NCBI GenBank assembly: GCA_031769625.1
Contig: JAUIMM010000135.1
Coordinates: 2,749,001 to 2,813,000 of the forward strand
Reading direction: 5' to 3'
Source of the DNA: Taudactylus pleione
Lineage: Eukaryota; Chordata; Amphibia; Anura; Myobatrachidae
Length of the DNA stretch: 64,000 nt
Under the pieces are notes generated by a model. It searched no databases. It saw nothing but the letters and a program-made list of their open reading frames with translations, and was not told where the DNA came from. The first letter of the stretch is position 1, and every line of letters starts with the position of its first letter. A program made the translations under genes and the position numbers. This document shows, one piece after another, positions 22,497 to 33,510 of the stretch.

Positions 22497-23256
22497 TCCA
22501 CAGTCCCCATACTATGGTACTATATAGTCCCCATACTATAGTACTACACAGTCCCCATATTATGGTACTATATAGTCCCCATACTATGGTACTATATAGT
22601 CCCCATATTATGGTACTATATAGTCCCCATACTATGGTACTATATAGTCCCCATACTATAGTACTATACAGCCTCCATACTATAGTACTATACAGCCTCC
22701 ATACTATAGTACTATATAGTCCCCATACTATAGTACTATATAGTCCCCATACTATAGTACTATATAGTCCCCATACTATAGTACTACACAGTCCCCGTAT
22801 TATGGTACTATATAGTCCCCATATTATGGTACTATATAGTCCCCATACTATAGTACTATACAGCCTCCATACTATAGTACTATACAGCCTCCATACTATA
22901 GTACTATATAGTCCCCATACTATAGTACTATACCGTCCCCATACTATATAGTCCCCATACTATAGTACTATATAGTCCCCATATTATAGTACTATATAGT
23001 CCCCATACTATAGTACTATATAGTCCCCATACTATAGTACTATACAGCCTCCATACTATAGTACTATACAGTCTCCATACTCTAGTACTATGCAGTCCCC
23101 ATACTATAGTACTACACAGTCCCCATACTATGGTACTATATAGTCCTCATGCTATAGTACTATATAGTCTCCATACTATAGTACTACACAGTATGGTACT
23201 ATATAGTCCCCATACTATGGTACTATATAATCCCCATACTAAAGTACTATATAGTC
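22497..23256. repeat. 24-bp minisatellite, about 31 copies
   Basis: The unit AGTCCCCATACTATAGTACT plus ATAT repeats with small variations (GG for AG, CC for AC, CCTCC for CCCC). Each unit contains the palindrome ACTATAGTACTATAGT or a variant, so the array can fold into many hairpins. As the period is a multiple of three it produces long open frames reading YSPHTIVL repeatedly. These are artefacts. Confidence 0.95.
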
Positions 23257-23850
23257 CGGGGGGGCAGCGGGATAAATTCAGATCCCTCTATGCTGTATCT
23301 ACATACCTCCGGGACCTGAGAGCTAGGGCTACCTCCCTCCTGGCACCGCAGCCCAGTCCTCAGACTTCACACTGCCCCTCCTGCCGTCCAGGCTCCGCCG
23401 CTGCGGGTAGGTAAGGACGCGGAGAGGAGAGGACACCGCAGACACTAAACTCCATGGCACCGCTACGATTACATGAGGACGCAGGGAGAGGAAAGGACAC
23501 GGCAGCACTAATGATGAGGCATTTATACACAGCAGTGTGGTTAGCTGGGGGGGCACAGATGTTGGCGGCAAGGTGAAGGCTGCAACTGTGAGAAGAAGGG
23601 CACAGACACTGACGGCAGCTGGGGAAATACATACAAAGGGACACGGCAAGTGTAGGGCTAAAAGTATCACTTTTCCGAAAAAGCTGCTTCCCAACAATAA
23701 CAGCTTTTCGGAAGTGATACTTTTGTTAGGGAGGAATGATGAATGCCTCCGAACGTTCTTTTAAACTCGCAGCGAGTTTAAAACATAATTATCACAAATG
23801 ATAATTATGTAATGATGAATAGGCCGCTTAGAGTTACACAATTGTATGTA
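23257..23850. mobile_element. GC-rich repeat and hairpin MITE remnants
   Basis: The first half is GC-rich, without recognised exons. From 23660 the sequence AAAAGTATCACTTTTCCGAA is mirrored by TTCGGAAGTGATACTTTTG, and CATAATTATCA is mirrored by TGATAATTATG near 23780-23810. A related MITE is at 35530-35700. Confidence 0.55.
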
Positions 23851-23996
23851 CAATATATTCTTAGGGGCTGATGCTGCAGGATGACTCCCGTGGTCTTTTT
23901 CCCCCCATAAAGTACCTGTAGCTATTCAATTACAGACCCCTGATAAATCCACGAGCAGCCCTGATGCTGCAGATAACCGGAGGTGCCGGCATGACA
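23851..23996 (+). repeat. Paralogous non-coding block (copy at 14279-14425)
   Basis: It is almost identical to 14279-14425 and lies downstream of exon C in the same order. It marks how far the duplicated unit extends beyond exon C. Confidence 0.7.
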
Positions 23997-24230
23997 TTGA
24001 ACTTTAATATAATATTATTGACAAATGTAAAATGTGGAGAAATACCAATCTACATGGGGAAACAGTTTATGGCCACTAAAGAAACATTATAAAATGAGCT
24101 CCCAAGGGAAACTGTTTACATATAAAACAGACACCAATGTATCTGCAAAGCATGACATCTAAGTAACGTTCTCCTCCCCAAACACCATTTTAAAACCCAC
24201 AGACCTTAATCATATATGCCTATTCTCCCA

Positions 24231-24500
24231 CAGGGCCGTAACTAGGGTGGTGCGACTATGGCACAGGGCACCGCAGGGCAGGGGGCACTGTTTGGGCCTG
24301 TCAATTTTCCTGTTTATTATCATTCTCACTTGTAGCTTCCTCTTCTTTTATCCCCAGCATCTCCTGGCCTCCCCTATCTCTTCCCCATGAGGCCATGGCC
24401 CTTTTTCAGGTGCACTATCTTATGTCCCTATTTGAAAAAGGGGGTGGGGTGCCAATGCTCTTTCTGGCACAGGGCACCAAAAAGTCTAGTTACGGCTCTG
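24231..24500. mobile_element. 270-bp hAT-like MITE
   Basis: The termini CAGGGCCGTAACTAG and CTAGTTACGGCTCTG are inverted repeats. The interior repeats GGCACAGGGCACC. The flanks (TTCTCCCA and CTTTCCCC) are only weakly alike, so the target duplication has decayed. The same terminal family occurs at 39021-39770. Confidence 0.75.
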
Positions 24501-24842
24501 CTTTCCCCATTCGGCCAGGTGCCGCTCCTGCCCCCCCCCCTGGAAAAGTAAGAAAGCCTCCCGGCACCACTCCAGTCTCCCCCGCAATTCACCTACAAAT
24601 AGCAGGGGGCCTGATGTCGCGATTCACGATGAATTGCGTCATCATGTCCCCGTCCCCTGCTTCATAATGTCGGACAGTTTGCCATTGTGTAACTAGGGCA
24701 TGGCCAAAATGTTGAGAACATGTGGCCACACCCCCAGCTCCGCCCCTAAATGCTGTGCCTAGCCGCACCCCTCTATGCTGGCCCCGCCTCCCTGCTAAGC
24801 CGACCTGGCTGCTCCCTCAGATGTCGGCAAGTATGACCTTAA
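24501..24842. other. Unclassified GC-rich repeat-like DNA
   Basis: The segment contains a cytosine tract near 24531 and the imperfect palindrome GCGATTCACGATGAATTGCG. No exon or named element is seen. Confidence 0.35.
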
Positions 24843-24978
24843 TTAGTTTGAGTTTATGAAAATATTACATACTCTAATCAGATTCTACTTACCATTTATC
24901 TAGCACCTTCTAGAAAATAGCCATATTCTTATAGGCAACAACACTTCTAAAAACTCGCACTTTAGTAAATATACCCCC
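24843..24978. mobile_element. Truncated MITE, GGGGTAAATTTACTAA family
   Basis: The right end ACTCGCACTTTAGTAAATAT and the internal CTAGCACCTTCTAGAA match the MITE complete at 26160-26331. The left terminus is missing. Confidence 0.75.
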
Positions 24979-24984
24979 ATTTTG

Positions 24985-25255
24985 CCATCTAGTTCCTTGA
25001 GAAAGTAGTGCACAACCACCTCACCACCTTCCTCTCCTCCCACTCCCTCCTAGACCCTCTACAATCTGACTTTTGATCTCTTCACAGTAACAAAACTGCC
25101 CTCACCAAGATCACCAAAGTCCTTTCATGGCATCCAAAGGCCAGTTCTCTAGTCTTATCCTTTCTGACCTCCCAGCAGCATTTGATGCCATTGGCCACCC
25201 CTTCTGCTCCAAACCCTTTACTCTATTGAGCACTACAATGTTTTTATACTGGGCA
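24985..25255 (+). pseudogene. Rex1/CR1-like LINE reverse transcriptase fragment
   Basis: Broken translation gives EKVVHNHLTTFLSSH, then a leucine/aspartate-rich segment and a corrupted aspartate block, matching the fingers region of Rex1/CR1-type LINE reverse transcriptases from memory. Stops and frame changes are frequent. Only about 270 bp remain. Confidence 0.55.
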
Positions 25256-25487
25256 CCAGTTGGCTATGCACCAATGCCTAGATCTGTCTATTAACACATC
25301 TAAGAAGTATTTCATCTGTTTTTATATCTAAGTTTTAGAATTGTTTTAGAATTGTTTTCATTATGGATATAATTAGGCGTTTGCTTTAGTGTAGCAAATG
25401 GTGCGATGTGTTAGGTACCTATGTTACAAGAGTTTGCCATCTTGATGTATTTTAATGTCCCATCCTTTTTTTCTTTCAATATCTTAG

Positions 25488-25579
25488 TGTCATCATTCCG
25501 TGGATTCCATTCTACTAACATTATTAATCGCCCTCAACGTGGACAGGGCTATAAACCTGACAAACGTTGGGACATCTAG
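25488..25579 (+). CDS. Candidate gene terminal exon D
   Basis: After a strong acceptor (pyrimidine tract, ATCTTAG ending 25487) the first two nucleotides complete the codon left by exon C, giving valine. Twenty-nine codons follow to TAG at 25577-25579. The peptide contains STNIINRPQRGQGYKPDKRW. A donor-like ACAG|GTAAGT follows the stop by a few bases, so a spliced 3' UTR or a non-terminal role in another frame is possible. A damaged copy lies at 26673. The family is not recognised from this exon alone. Confidence 0.55.
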
Positions 25580-25659
25580 AACAGGTAAGTTCCACCAGAG
25601 AGCAGAACAAAAGAAAGAACCATCTGTGTGTTGGTATATACTAAATTGCTGTGATAAAT

Positions 25660-26157
25660 ATATATATATATAATTTTTATTTTACTTTTTTTTGCGAGGA
25701 AATTTTAATTATGTTTTAACATAAAACAGTCAAATCCGCAATCGCATCACAACAATAAATGCCCAATGCTTACAGGAATAATGGTCAGAAGGCAAAACAA
25801 TACAGAAGAATCCCAAGCACAAGATCTCCAAACATGGCAACTAATACGCCTGGAGCAAAAATAAAAGTTAAGAGTGATCCTATTAGTAAAACCACAAGTG
25901 ATTAATGATGCTATGAGATAATCATAAGCCACAATAAAATAAACCATATATTTAAAAGGATAAGAAAAGAAAAGGAGAAAGGGAAGAATAAAAGGAGATA
26001 AAACCAAAAGAAGGAAAAGTCATGTAAGAGAGGAAGATGGGAGGGAGGGAGCATCTGCCAGGATCAAGTGATCAAGGGAGATACTGTAGCATCAAAGCCA
26101 GAAAGACTTTACACTGCAATTTACTGAGAGACTTGGACATATCTGTTTCAAGAAACT
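25660..26157. other. AT-rich repeat-like DNA, unclassified
   Basis: An AT dinucleotide run (near 25660-25672) and a T-rich tract lead into adenine-rich sequence with no exon. It may be a LINE end, since poly-T followed by purine-rich DNA is seen, but I cannot name it. Confidence 0.35.
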
Positions 26158-26159
26158 CA

Positions 26160-26331
26160 GGGGTAAATTTACTAAGATGGGAGTTCTATTAAGAAGTGAT
26201 GTTGCCCATAGCAACCAATCAGATTCTACTTCTCATTTATCTGGCACCTTCTAGAAGATACCTAGAATATGATTGGTTGCTATGGGCAACATTACTTCTT
26301 AATAGAACACCCATCTTAGTAAATTTACCCC
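26160..26331. mobile_element. 172-bp palindromic MITE, TCA duplication
   Basis: The two halves are almost perfect reverse complements: GGGGTAAATTTACTAAGATG at the left and CATCTTAGTAAATTTACCCC at the right. They enclose the CACCTTCTAGAAG centre. TCA flanks both sides. This is the best-preserved copy of the family in the window. Confidence 0.9.
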
Positions 26332-26525
26332 TCAGAGTCAAGTATATTTTACCCTAAACTGTAACCAGTAAGCCCGAAAAAATAGGAAAAAATTCAATAT
26401 ATTCTGAATACAAGGTATGTATTCTTTGCCAGATATCCAGATAGATCAAGAGCTCCTAACTAGAATTACAGGCTACCTTATATAAATATGTCTATTAACA
26501 GGTATAAGAAGTCTGATCTGCTGTT

Positions 26526-26765
26526 CTAGCTTACAGTAGTATTAGAATTGTTTTCATTGTAAATATAATTATGCATTTGCCTTTAGTGTAGTAAATGGTG
26601 ATGTATTAGATACCTATGTTACAAGAGTTTGCCACCTTAATGAATTTTAATGTCTCTTCTTTTTTTTCTTAGTTTTGTCATTTCATCATCACCATCTTAC
26701 CAACATCATTTGCCCTCAACATGGACAGGGCCATTAACTTGACAAGCGCTGTAACATCTAGACCT
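26526..26765 (+). repeat. Local duplicate of exon D and its upstream intron
   Basis: The block repeats 25338-25580 at moderate identity, including ACAAGAGTTTGCCA and the intron end. It shows that the 3' end of the candidate gene was also duplicated in tandem. Confidence 0.75.
26673..26737 (+). pseudogene. Exon D relic
   Basis: The acceptor TTTCTTAG is kept and the frame aligns with exon D (LTNIICPQHGQGH against STNIINRPQRGQGY). A TAA at 26735-26737 ends the frame ten codons early. The donor-like site after the stop of exon D is absent. Confidence 0.65.
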
Positions 26766-26830
26766 CATAGGAGAAGCTGTCAAATAAATGGATATTTTTT
26801 TATACAACTCTCTCTCTAATATCATATTCT

Positions 26831-26837
<7 letters not shown>

Positions 26838-26904
<67 letters not shown>
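26838..26904. repeat. (CT)n microsatellite
   Basis: More than 30 uninterrupted CT dinucleotides are present. Confidence 0.98.
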
Positions 26905-26909
<5 letters not shown>

Positions 26910-27429
26910 AAGTCCCTGGTTAGGGTCTGTAAGTTCATTCGGGCTAATCTCTTGAACCACTATTCTATACAGCATTGGTTGAGGAAGGTATAGGTGTATG
27001 AACCATGCATCTGTGACAAAAGGGAGCCGACAGTGACGATTTTAGTGAAGCAAGTCACACAAATAAATCTTGCACCAAGCTGCTGTATAAAAGTTGGACA
27101 TGGTGCTGAAACAGCATCTGAAACTGAGGCCTGGAATGAAGCAAGTCACAGAAAACACTGTTGTACTGTGTGAGTGACTGAATGCTGCTGCAGGGATGTG
27201 GGCTGCGCTCCGACTGGCTCTCTGAGACAATAAGAGCCAATCAGAGATAGCAATGTGCCTTGTTGCTTAGCAGCAGCCTAGAGAGGGGAGGGAGTCAGCA
27301 CTGAGCAGGGTCACATCTGAGGCAGAGAGTGAGAGACAGCCTCCAACGAAATCCATGAATATGCCCTGATACGGACACAGTAGCCAGGAAGGAGCTAGGG
27401 GAGGCACAGCTATCAGAAATAATAATATA
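26905..27429. other. Gene-poor stretch with promoter-like motifs
   Basis: No exon is supported. A CCAAT box at 27237-27241 is followed 20 bp later by GTTGCTTAGCAGC (27262-27274), one base away from the RFX X-box consensus. The following purine-rich DNA has no good coding frame. It could be a decayed duplicate of the promoter at 18 kb or chance. Confidence 0.3.
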
Positions 27430-27526
27430 TCAAAAAACCCATTGGAACACCGTCAAATGATTTCCATTCAATGGTCGCAAACCAAATAAAAATTGATGGT
27501 TGGCAACCAGGATTCCGATGTCCATC
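27430..27526. mobile_element. MITE end, GGGATGGACATCGG family
   Basis: The right terminus TTCCGATGTCCATCCCTA and internal ATGGTTGGCAACC match the fuller copy at 29441-29680. Confidence 0.65.
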
Positions 27527-27763
27527 CCTATGCTGCACCAGCAGGTGGACTCCGACCACCACTCCTCCACCGTGAATTGCTTCTTATCCAGCATGATGTT
27601 CCTGCTCAGCCTCATGCTATCAGTGAACAGGAGGCACCTCCCATGGAAGTCAGCTCAGTTCTCAGACAGGGACACCATGGCGAGGAAGCTCAACTGGATT
27701 CCCAGGAAATACAGGGTACATTGTGCAAAAAGGACATTGCTCTACACCATATTTGGTAGCTAG
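27500..27763 (+). other. Unrecognised 87-codon open frame
   Basis: An open frame from ATG 27500 to a stop at 27761-27763 encodes a peptide with a hydrophobic run (FLSSMMFLLSLML) and a basic C-terminus. The first part overlaps a MITE terminus, the second codes in two frames, and there are no splice sites. It could be a relic of a processed gene or chance. I do not assign a function. Confidence 0.2.
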
Positions 27764-27999
27764 GGAGGGGTGCGCATGGAGGCTGCAGAAATATGCACAG
27801 GTGCCCCAGCCCCGATAATAATGCTTACAGTAGCTGCAATACAAATCTCTCAGCCATGATCCTACTGTCCTTTCCTTTCTGCTGCTCCTTATACCTGGCC
27901 CCCTTCCCTCTCCCCTCCTACTGCTGCCACACTACCCTATTGCTGCCGCCAGTGGGTCACCCTAGCTGCTGAAACCAGGACTGACTGTCCTACATGTCC

Positions 28000-29440
28000 C
28001 CCTCGATTTCTCTTTGCTGCCACTGTGGGCCGTCTCATGCCCCTCCCCCTTATCCGGTGCTGTTTTAGCTTTCTTTACCCCCTTAAGGGGGAGAGGCCAA
28101 CTATCCGGCGCCCTCTTTTCACCTTGCGCTACCCAAAAGGTGAGTCGACACATATGTTGGGCAAATCCGCTCACAGCTTTATTCATGTACATACAACACC
28201 AAATATCAAAACACCAGAGATCGCAACAGCAAAGGAAAGAACTGGTGGCAAGGCTCTCACACCATCTGGGTGAAAGCGTGCTCGACATGACCTTGCGGGC
28301 TGACAACATCCTGCCCCCCATTTTATACCGTGTGGGTGAGGGCATGCTCAGATTGACCTTGCAAGCCGCAACATCCCGTCTCCCACCTCTTCTCACCTGG
28401 GGACCAGCTACTATGTGCAATACCACCGTCACTTGGCATGTAGCCCATATGGCCCTGCCATAACAAACTGGAACCAGGCATGCGGACCATTTCCTGGTGA
28501 GTATACCTGGACTTCTGAAATCCCCCTACATACCACTCCATGCTTTGCTCACCACTTTCCCCGGAATCGGTATGATAATCCTGACAGTATAAGCCCAGCT
28601 GGTTCAGAATCGCGGCAATGGTAGATAACTACCCCTACACCCCCAACCCTCCCTTGGTGGTGCCTAACACTAACCTCCCCCCTAGTGGTGCCTAACTCTA
28701 ATCCCCCTTTCCATAGCCTAACCCTAACGCTTCCAGGGGGTGCCTAACCCTAACCTCCCCCCCAGTGGTGCCTAACCCTAACTCCCCCTTCCCCATGACT
28801 TTTTTCGTTACTTACCCATCTGGTCGATCGGGATTCTGGAGCTTCGTGATGCCAGAGTCAGTATCCTGTTCACTGTCGGGATATCGGCGCTGGCATTTTG
28901 CCGGGCGGCGGGATATCGACGCCCAGCATTCTGTCTCCTGGCAATGTGATCACATACCCTTTCCCCGCCACACAAGGTCTCCAGCATGCTGGGGACCGAA
29001 GCCCCACCCTGTGACCTCTAACACCAAACTCCCAAAAGCCCACATCCGAAAGGTGCACTTCGTCACTCCTGTACACACTGTACCCAAAATCCCTTGTTGC
29101 AAATGATGCTCCCACCGTTGGTGGAGACCCATCTCTAGCCCCTCACCATGACAGTTCAGGATTAGGCTAGACCATATTATGTGAGCATGTTTTCTCCGCC
29201 TTTTTATCCACACTGTATCCTCACTCATGCATCTGTGCATGGCCATAGCATTTAGCTAACACCCACTACACCTGGTTGGGGCCATGGTGGAACCCAATCC
29301 CAAGACCTCAGTGCCACAAGGCAGTAAAGCCAATCACTACCCATTCGTGCTGTAGCCTGGTCCCTTCAATCCCTGCCACAATGGCCGTTTCCCAGATACG
29401 CCAATGATTAATATTAAAATTCCTGCCACCACTAAGGAAG
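28000..29440. other. Repeat-dense region, nested unclassified elements
   Basis: The parts at 28020-28560 and 28975-29400 look like one element split by a MITE (28570-28970, with CTAACCC tracts and GCCGGGCGGCGGGATATCG). Overlapping short open frames occur on both strands but none shows a domain. I see no terminal repeats for the outer element. Confidence 0.4.
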
Positions 29441-29680
29441 AGGGATGGACATTGGAAGCAGATGGTTATCAATCATCGATGTTTCCGATTCGATAGAAAT
29501 ACTTTTTCAATCAAAAACCAGAAAATCGATGGTTGCCAACCATCAGATGCAGCTCTCCGATGCCCATCCGATGGCTGGCCGTGGAGGGGCAGCACACACC
29601 GCTGCTCTGCTCTGCATAGCTGAGCAACGGGTGTGCAGCAGGAGAATAGATGCCGTGCTTCCGATGTCCATCCCTACTAA
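29441..29680. mobile_element. MITE, GGGATGGACATCGG family
   Basis: The left terminus GGGATGGACATTGGAAGC and the right terminus CTTCCGATGTCCATCCCT are inverted repeats. ATCGATGGTTGCCAACCATC in the middle forms a hairpin. Confidence 0.8.
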
Positions 29681-29689
29681 TGAGTAATT

Positions 29690-30470
29690 TTAAAGTTTTT
29701 AAGCTGTCCTGACAATTACAGTTACAATCCCATTATTATTATTATTATTATTTGTGCACCATTCTGCAATGGCCCATGCCAACTAAGCTGTTCCTTCAGC
29801 ACTTTACACGCTATGTTGTGTTTATTTTTACTAACAATAACGTGTGCTCTGCAAACATTACTTAATTGAACATCACAATTTGTAACATTATTGACATTAT
29901 TTATCTCACCATTACTGTGTGCTTACCTGCTGGGTGAGTCGGTACCCATAAGCGAGACTTGCCTTGCTGCGCTGGACGTGGCGTCAGCCGTAGGCATATT
30001 GGTCTCCTCTGTGCTGGATGCGCGACGACCACCTTTGTTTAAGTTGCCTTTCACATGTTTTGCTGTGGCGCATGGAACAGCTGAAGTCCCGTTGGGCGTG
30101 GCATGGACTGCGCACTGTTGCTCTTGCCCACACTGGACCTATCCGAGGACGAAACCGCCAACTCAGCCGCTGGTGCTCCGGAACGCTACTCATGGTGTGG
30201 TGTGCCCATAGCTGCAGCCTGTACCTCGGCACCCTGCAAACTGATAAAGCAAACTTTCAGTCCCCAACAGACTGAGTGAATGGGGGAGGAGATACAAATT
30301 GAGTCATGCGGATACATAGTGGACCAGTACACTAATGTGATCCCAAACCAGTGCATAAAATAGAAAATTATAAATGTAACATTTCCTTCCTGTACCATTA
30401 ATAACACATTCATATCATCATAATTTACTTGGTATACCAAAAAAACGGGCTAATGTGAAGTGTGGTGCAG
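29690..30470. other. No supported feature
   Basis: A short ATT repeat lies at about 29731-29752. The region 29930-30240 is GC-richer and has open frames on both strands (29891-30211 plus, 29984-30232 minus) but no recognisable domain or splice signal. Confidence 0.4.
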
Positions 30471-30690
30471 CACCATGTTCATTAATTGATATATAATACT
30501 ATTATAAATGACCTCATACACTATAAGATATATGCACTCCATAATGTAACCACTAATCTGCATTATGCTGTTACTGTATATTATATCACTATTATACCCC
30601 ATACATTGTAATATACACACACATAGCAATGTAATTGCTGATCTGTATTATACTGCATATTATTTCACTAATTTACCTCATAAAGGGCCC
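30471..30690 (-). repeat. AT-rich satellite block, reverse orientation
   Basis: It contains the satellite monomers (CTGATCTGTATTATACTG, TACCTCATACACT) in the same orientation as 33490-34320. It directly abuts the left arm of the palindrome 30671-31860. Confidence 0.75.
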
Positions 30691-31860
30691 CATTTACTAA
30701 CAAATGAAAATACCAGCGGAAATTTTCTTTTAGTATCTATTACTAACACTTACCGCTCCGGCGAGGTCCCGTGAAGTCAAGAGAAGACCTCGCCCTTGAT
30801 GAGGTCCTCCGCTGGGCTGCTGGCAGCCTAACGCTGCCAGTGAAGGGGCTCCAGTGTTATGTGCATGTACGACGGTCCGTCTGCACATGTGCATGACATG
30901 GAGACCCGGCAGTGCCTGGAATGCTTTGCTGAAGCCGAAAAGGCACCGCCGGGTCTCCATTGCCGGCAATGGGGCTCGCAATGCTCTCGCCATCTAAAAG
31001 AGGGCGATACTGTAAAAACAGCAGTAATCTGAGAAGTCTCGGTTTCTGAAAATAAAGATACCTTTATATGTTCAGACATCGCCCTTACAAGCATACATGT
31101 AAGGGACTCCATACGAAATATCCTCATTCACATCTGGGTGATTCTTAATGGGAGTTGGGACCATACTAAACAGGGAGAAGATCTTCATAGACCACCATAT
31201 TCTCCTCATATTCACATCCCCGGGTGGCTACATCATACAGTGACGTTATTACACTATTGTGTTTTCCATTTTTTCTTTTTTATACCAGAGAATTACCTAT
31301 ACCGGAGGACGTGGGACAATTCCTTTGATGGACTAATAGTTGACTTGTTGGAACAGTCCAGAGCGCAAGTGAGGTTGATTTGTTTTGTTATATACTAACG
31401 AAATATAACCCCTTTAGCGCTCATTAAAGGGGTTATACCATATTTCTGTATTTAGTAAACAGCGGTAATCTCAGATTACCGCTGTTTTTACAGTATTGCT
31501 CTCTTTTAGATGGCGAGAGCATTGCGAGCCCCATTGCCGGCAATGGAGACTCGGCGGTGCCTTTTCGGCTTCAGCAAAGCATTCCAGGCACTGCCGATCT
31601 CCATGTCATGCACATGTGCAGACGGACAGTCGCACATGCGCATAACACCGGAGCCCCTTCACTGGCAGCGTTAGGCTACCAGCAGCCCAGCGGAGGACCT
31701 CGTTGAGGGCGAGGACTTTTGCGGGACCTCGCTGGAGCGGTAAGTGTTACTAAACGCCAGTGAAATTTTCGTTTGTATCACAGTGATACTAAAAGACAAT
31801 TTCCCCTGGTATTTTCGTTTGTTAATAAATGGGGCCCTTTATGAGGTAAATTAGTGAAAT
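30671..31860. repeat. Large palindrome 1, arms of about 370 bp
   Basis: The arm 30679-31040 is the reverse complement of about 31460-31845, including GGGCCCCATTTACTAAC-type ends, GTCTCCATTGCCGGCAATGG and TTCGGCTTCAGCAAAGCATT. The loop of about 420 bp carries a unique module (ACCTATACCGGAGGACGTGG, GACTTGTTGGAACAGTCC) that recurs in palindrome 2. The arms are GC-rich within an AT-rich setting. No coding sequence is recognised. It is probably a fold-back transposon. Confidence 0.75.
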
Positions 31861-32170
31861 AATATGCAGTATAATACAGATCAGCAATTACACTGCTATG
31901 TGTTGTGTATATCACAGTGTATGGCGTATAATAGTGATATAATATACCTTATAATGCAGATCAATGATTAGATTGCCGTGTGTATATATCACAGTATATG
32001 AGGTAATTTAGTGAAATAATATACAGTATAATACAGATCAGCAATTACATTGCTATGTGTGTGTATATTACAGTGCATGAAGTATAATAGTGATATAATA
32101 TACCTTATAATGCAGATCAATGATTACATTACCGTGTGTATATACTGTATCACAGATTGGGCACCATTTA
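31840..32170 (+). repeat. AT-rich satellite block, forward orientation
   Basis: Monomers with AGTATAATACAGATCAGCAA and TAATGCAGATCAATGATTA alternate, in the orientation opposite to the blocks on either side. The change of strand occurs at each palindrome. Confidence 0.8.
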
Positions 32171-33510
32171 CTAACGAAATATACCTAATACAAACAAAAA
32201 ATGTACAAACCCTATGGCGCTGCACTCCAGTGCTGCAGAGGTTAATAATAAGTCACCACCTTATATCTAATAGCATATAACAAAACAAATCAATCTCACT
32301 TGCGCTCTGGATTGTTCCAACAAGTCAACTATTAGTCCATCAAAGGAATTGTCCCACGTCCTCCAGTATAGGTAAAATATGGAAAATGGAAAACACAATA
32401 GTGTAATAACGTGACTGTATGATGTAGCCACCCGGGGATGTGAATATAATTTTTTTCATGTAATATTTCACATATATTTTAACCCCTTTTTCCAACACTC
32501 ATTAATTAGCCTTACACTTCTATACTTTACACTGCACTGTCACACTTTTTCCATTTTTCGTGTGATGCCCTGAGGGGGTCCTGGGCTGGACGTTTTTTGG
32601 GGTGCACTTCGCCCCGGACGTGAACCTCCTAATGTTAGGGACTGCTAGTGATAGAGAAGCCGTGACGAGGCCTACCAGCTTTCCATGTATTTGCAAATGC
32701 ATGCAACTACTATCTCTGAATTTCTATGACCATATAGTCTTCATATATTGTTGCAAGTACTATCCAGTGTGCTGAGGAACAATAGGGGGTTAAATCCCCC
32801 TCCTTTTTCTACTAGGTAAAATATGGAAAATGGAAAACACAATAGTGTAATAACGTGACTGTATGATGTAGCCACCCGGGGATGTGAATATGAGGAGAAT
32901 ATGGTGGTCTATGAAGATCTTCTCCCTGCTTAGTATGGTCCCAACTCCCGTAAGAATCACCCAGATGTTTCAGCTGAAATAGAGCTTGCATCAGGGAGTG
33001 TCCCCACATTCCGTTAAGGACCACAGGTCGAGGTTTCTGAAATTAAAGATACCTTTATATGTCCAGACATCGCCCTTACAAGTAAGCATACATGTAAGGG
33101 ACTACATACGAAATATCCTCATTCACATCTGGGTGATTCTTAATTGAAATTGGGACCATACTAAGCAGGGAGAAGATTTTCATAGACCACCATATTCTCC
33201 TCATATACACATCCCCGGATGGCTACATCATACAGTGACGTTATTACACTATTGTGTTTTCCATTTTTCCTTTTTTTATACTGGAGAATTACCTATACCG
33301 GAGGATGTGGGACAATTCCTTTGATGGACTAATAGTTGACTTGTTGGAACAATCCAGAGCGCAAGTGAGATTGATTTGTTTTGTTCTATGCTATTAGATA
33401 TAAGGTGGTGACTTATTATTAACCTCTGCAGCACTGGAATGCAGCGCCATAGGGTTTGTACATTTTTTGTTTGTATTAGGTATATTTCGTTAGTAAATGG
33501 TGCCCACTCT
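32160..33510. repeat. Large palindrome 2
   Basis: The left arm starts TGGGCACCATTTACTAACGA and the right arm ends TCGTTAGTAAATGGTGCCCA. The module CTTGCGCTCTGGATTGTTCC at 32299 is mirrored at about 33345-33370. The inner part 32400-33010 holds a second inverted copy of the TGATGTAGCCACCCGGGGAT motif and a unique segment of about 350 bp (32450-32815). The arrangement looks like nested insertion of related elements. Confidence 0.7.

Noticed and set aside
22406..22951. 181-codon open frame repeating YSPHTIVL
   Set aside because: It is the translation of a 24-bp minisatellite, whose period is a multiple of three. There are no splice sites or domain.
22497..23256. Regular repeats that could suggest a CRISPR array
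   Set aside because: Units are directly adjacent with no unique spacers and the host is a vertebrate. It is a minisatellite. The same holds for 51940-52440 and 39305-39505.
27500..27763. 87-codon open frame as a small membrane protein gene
   Set aside because: There is a hydrophobic run, but it overlaps a MITE end, lacks splice or promoter support and matches nothing I know. It is listed only as an unrecognised frame.
28650..28800. Interstitial telomeric repeat (CCTAACCCTAA)
   Set aside because: The CTAACCC units are interrupted by CCCCCTAGTGGTGC and belong to a MITE family seen at several other places.
29891..30232. Overlapping open frames on both strands as a gene
   Set aside because: No domain, no splice signals, and both strands are open to a similar degree, as expected for GC-richer DNA.
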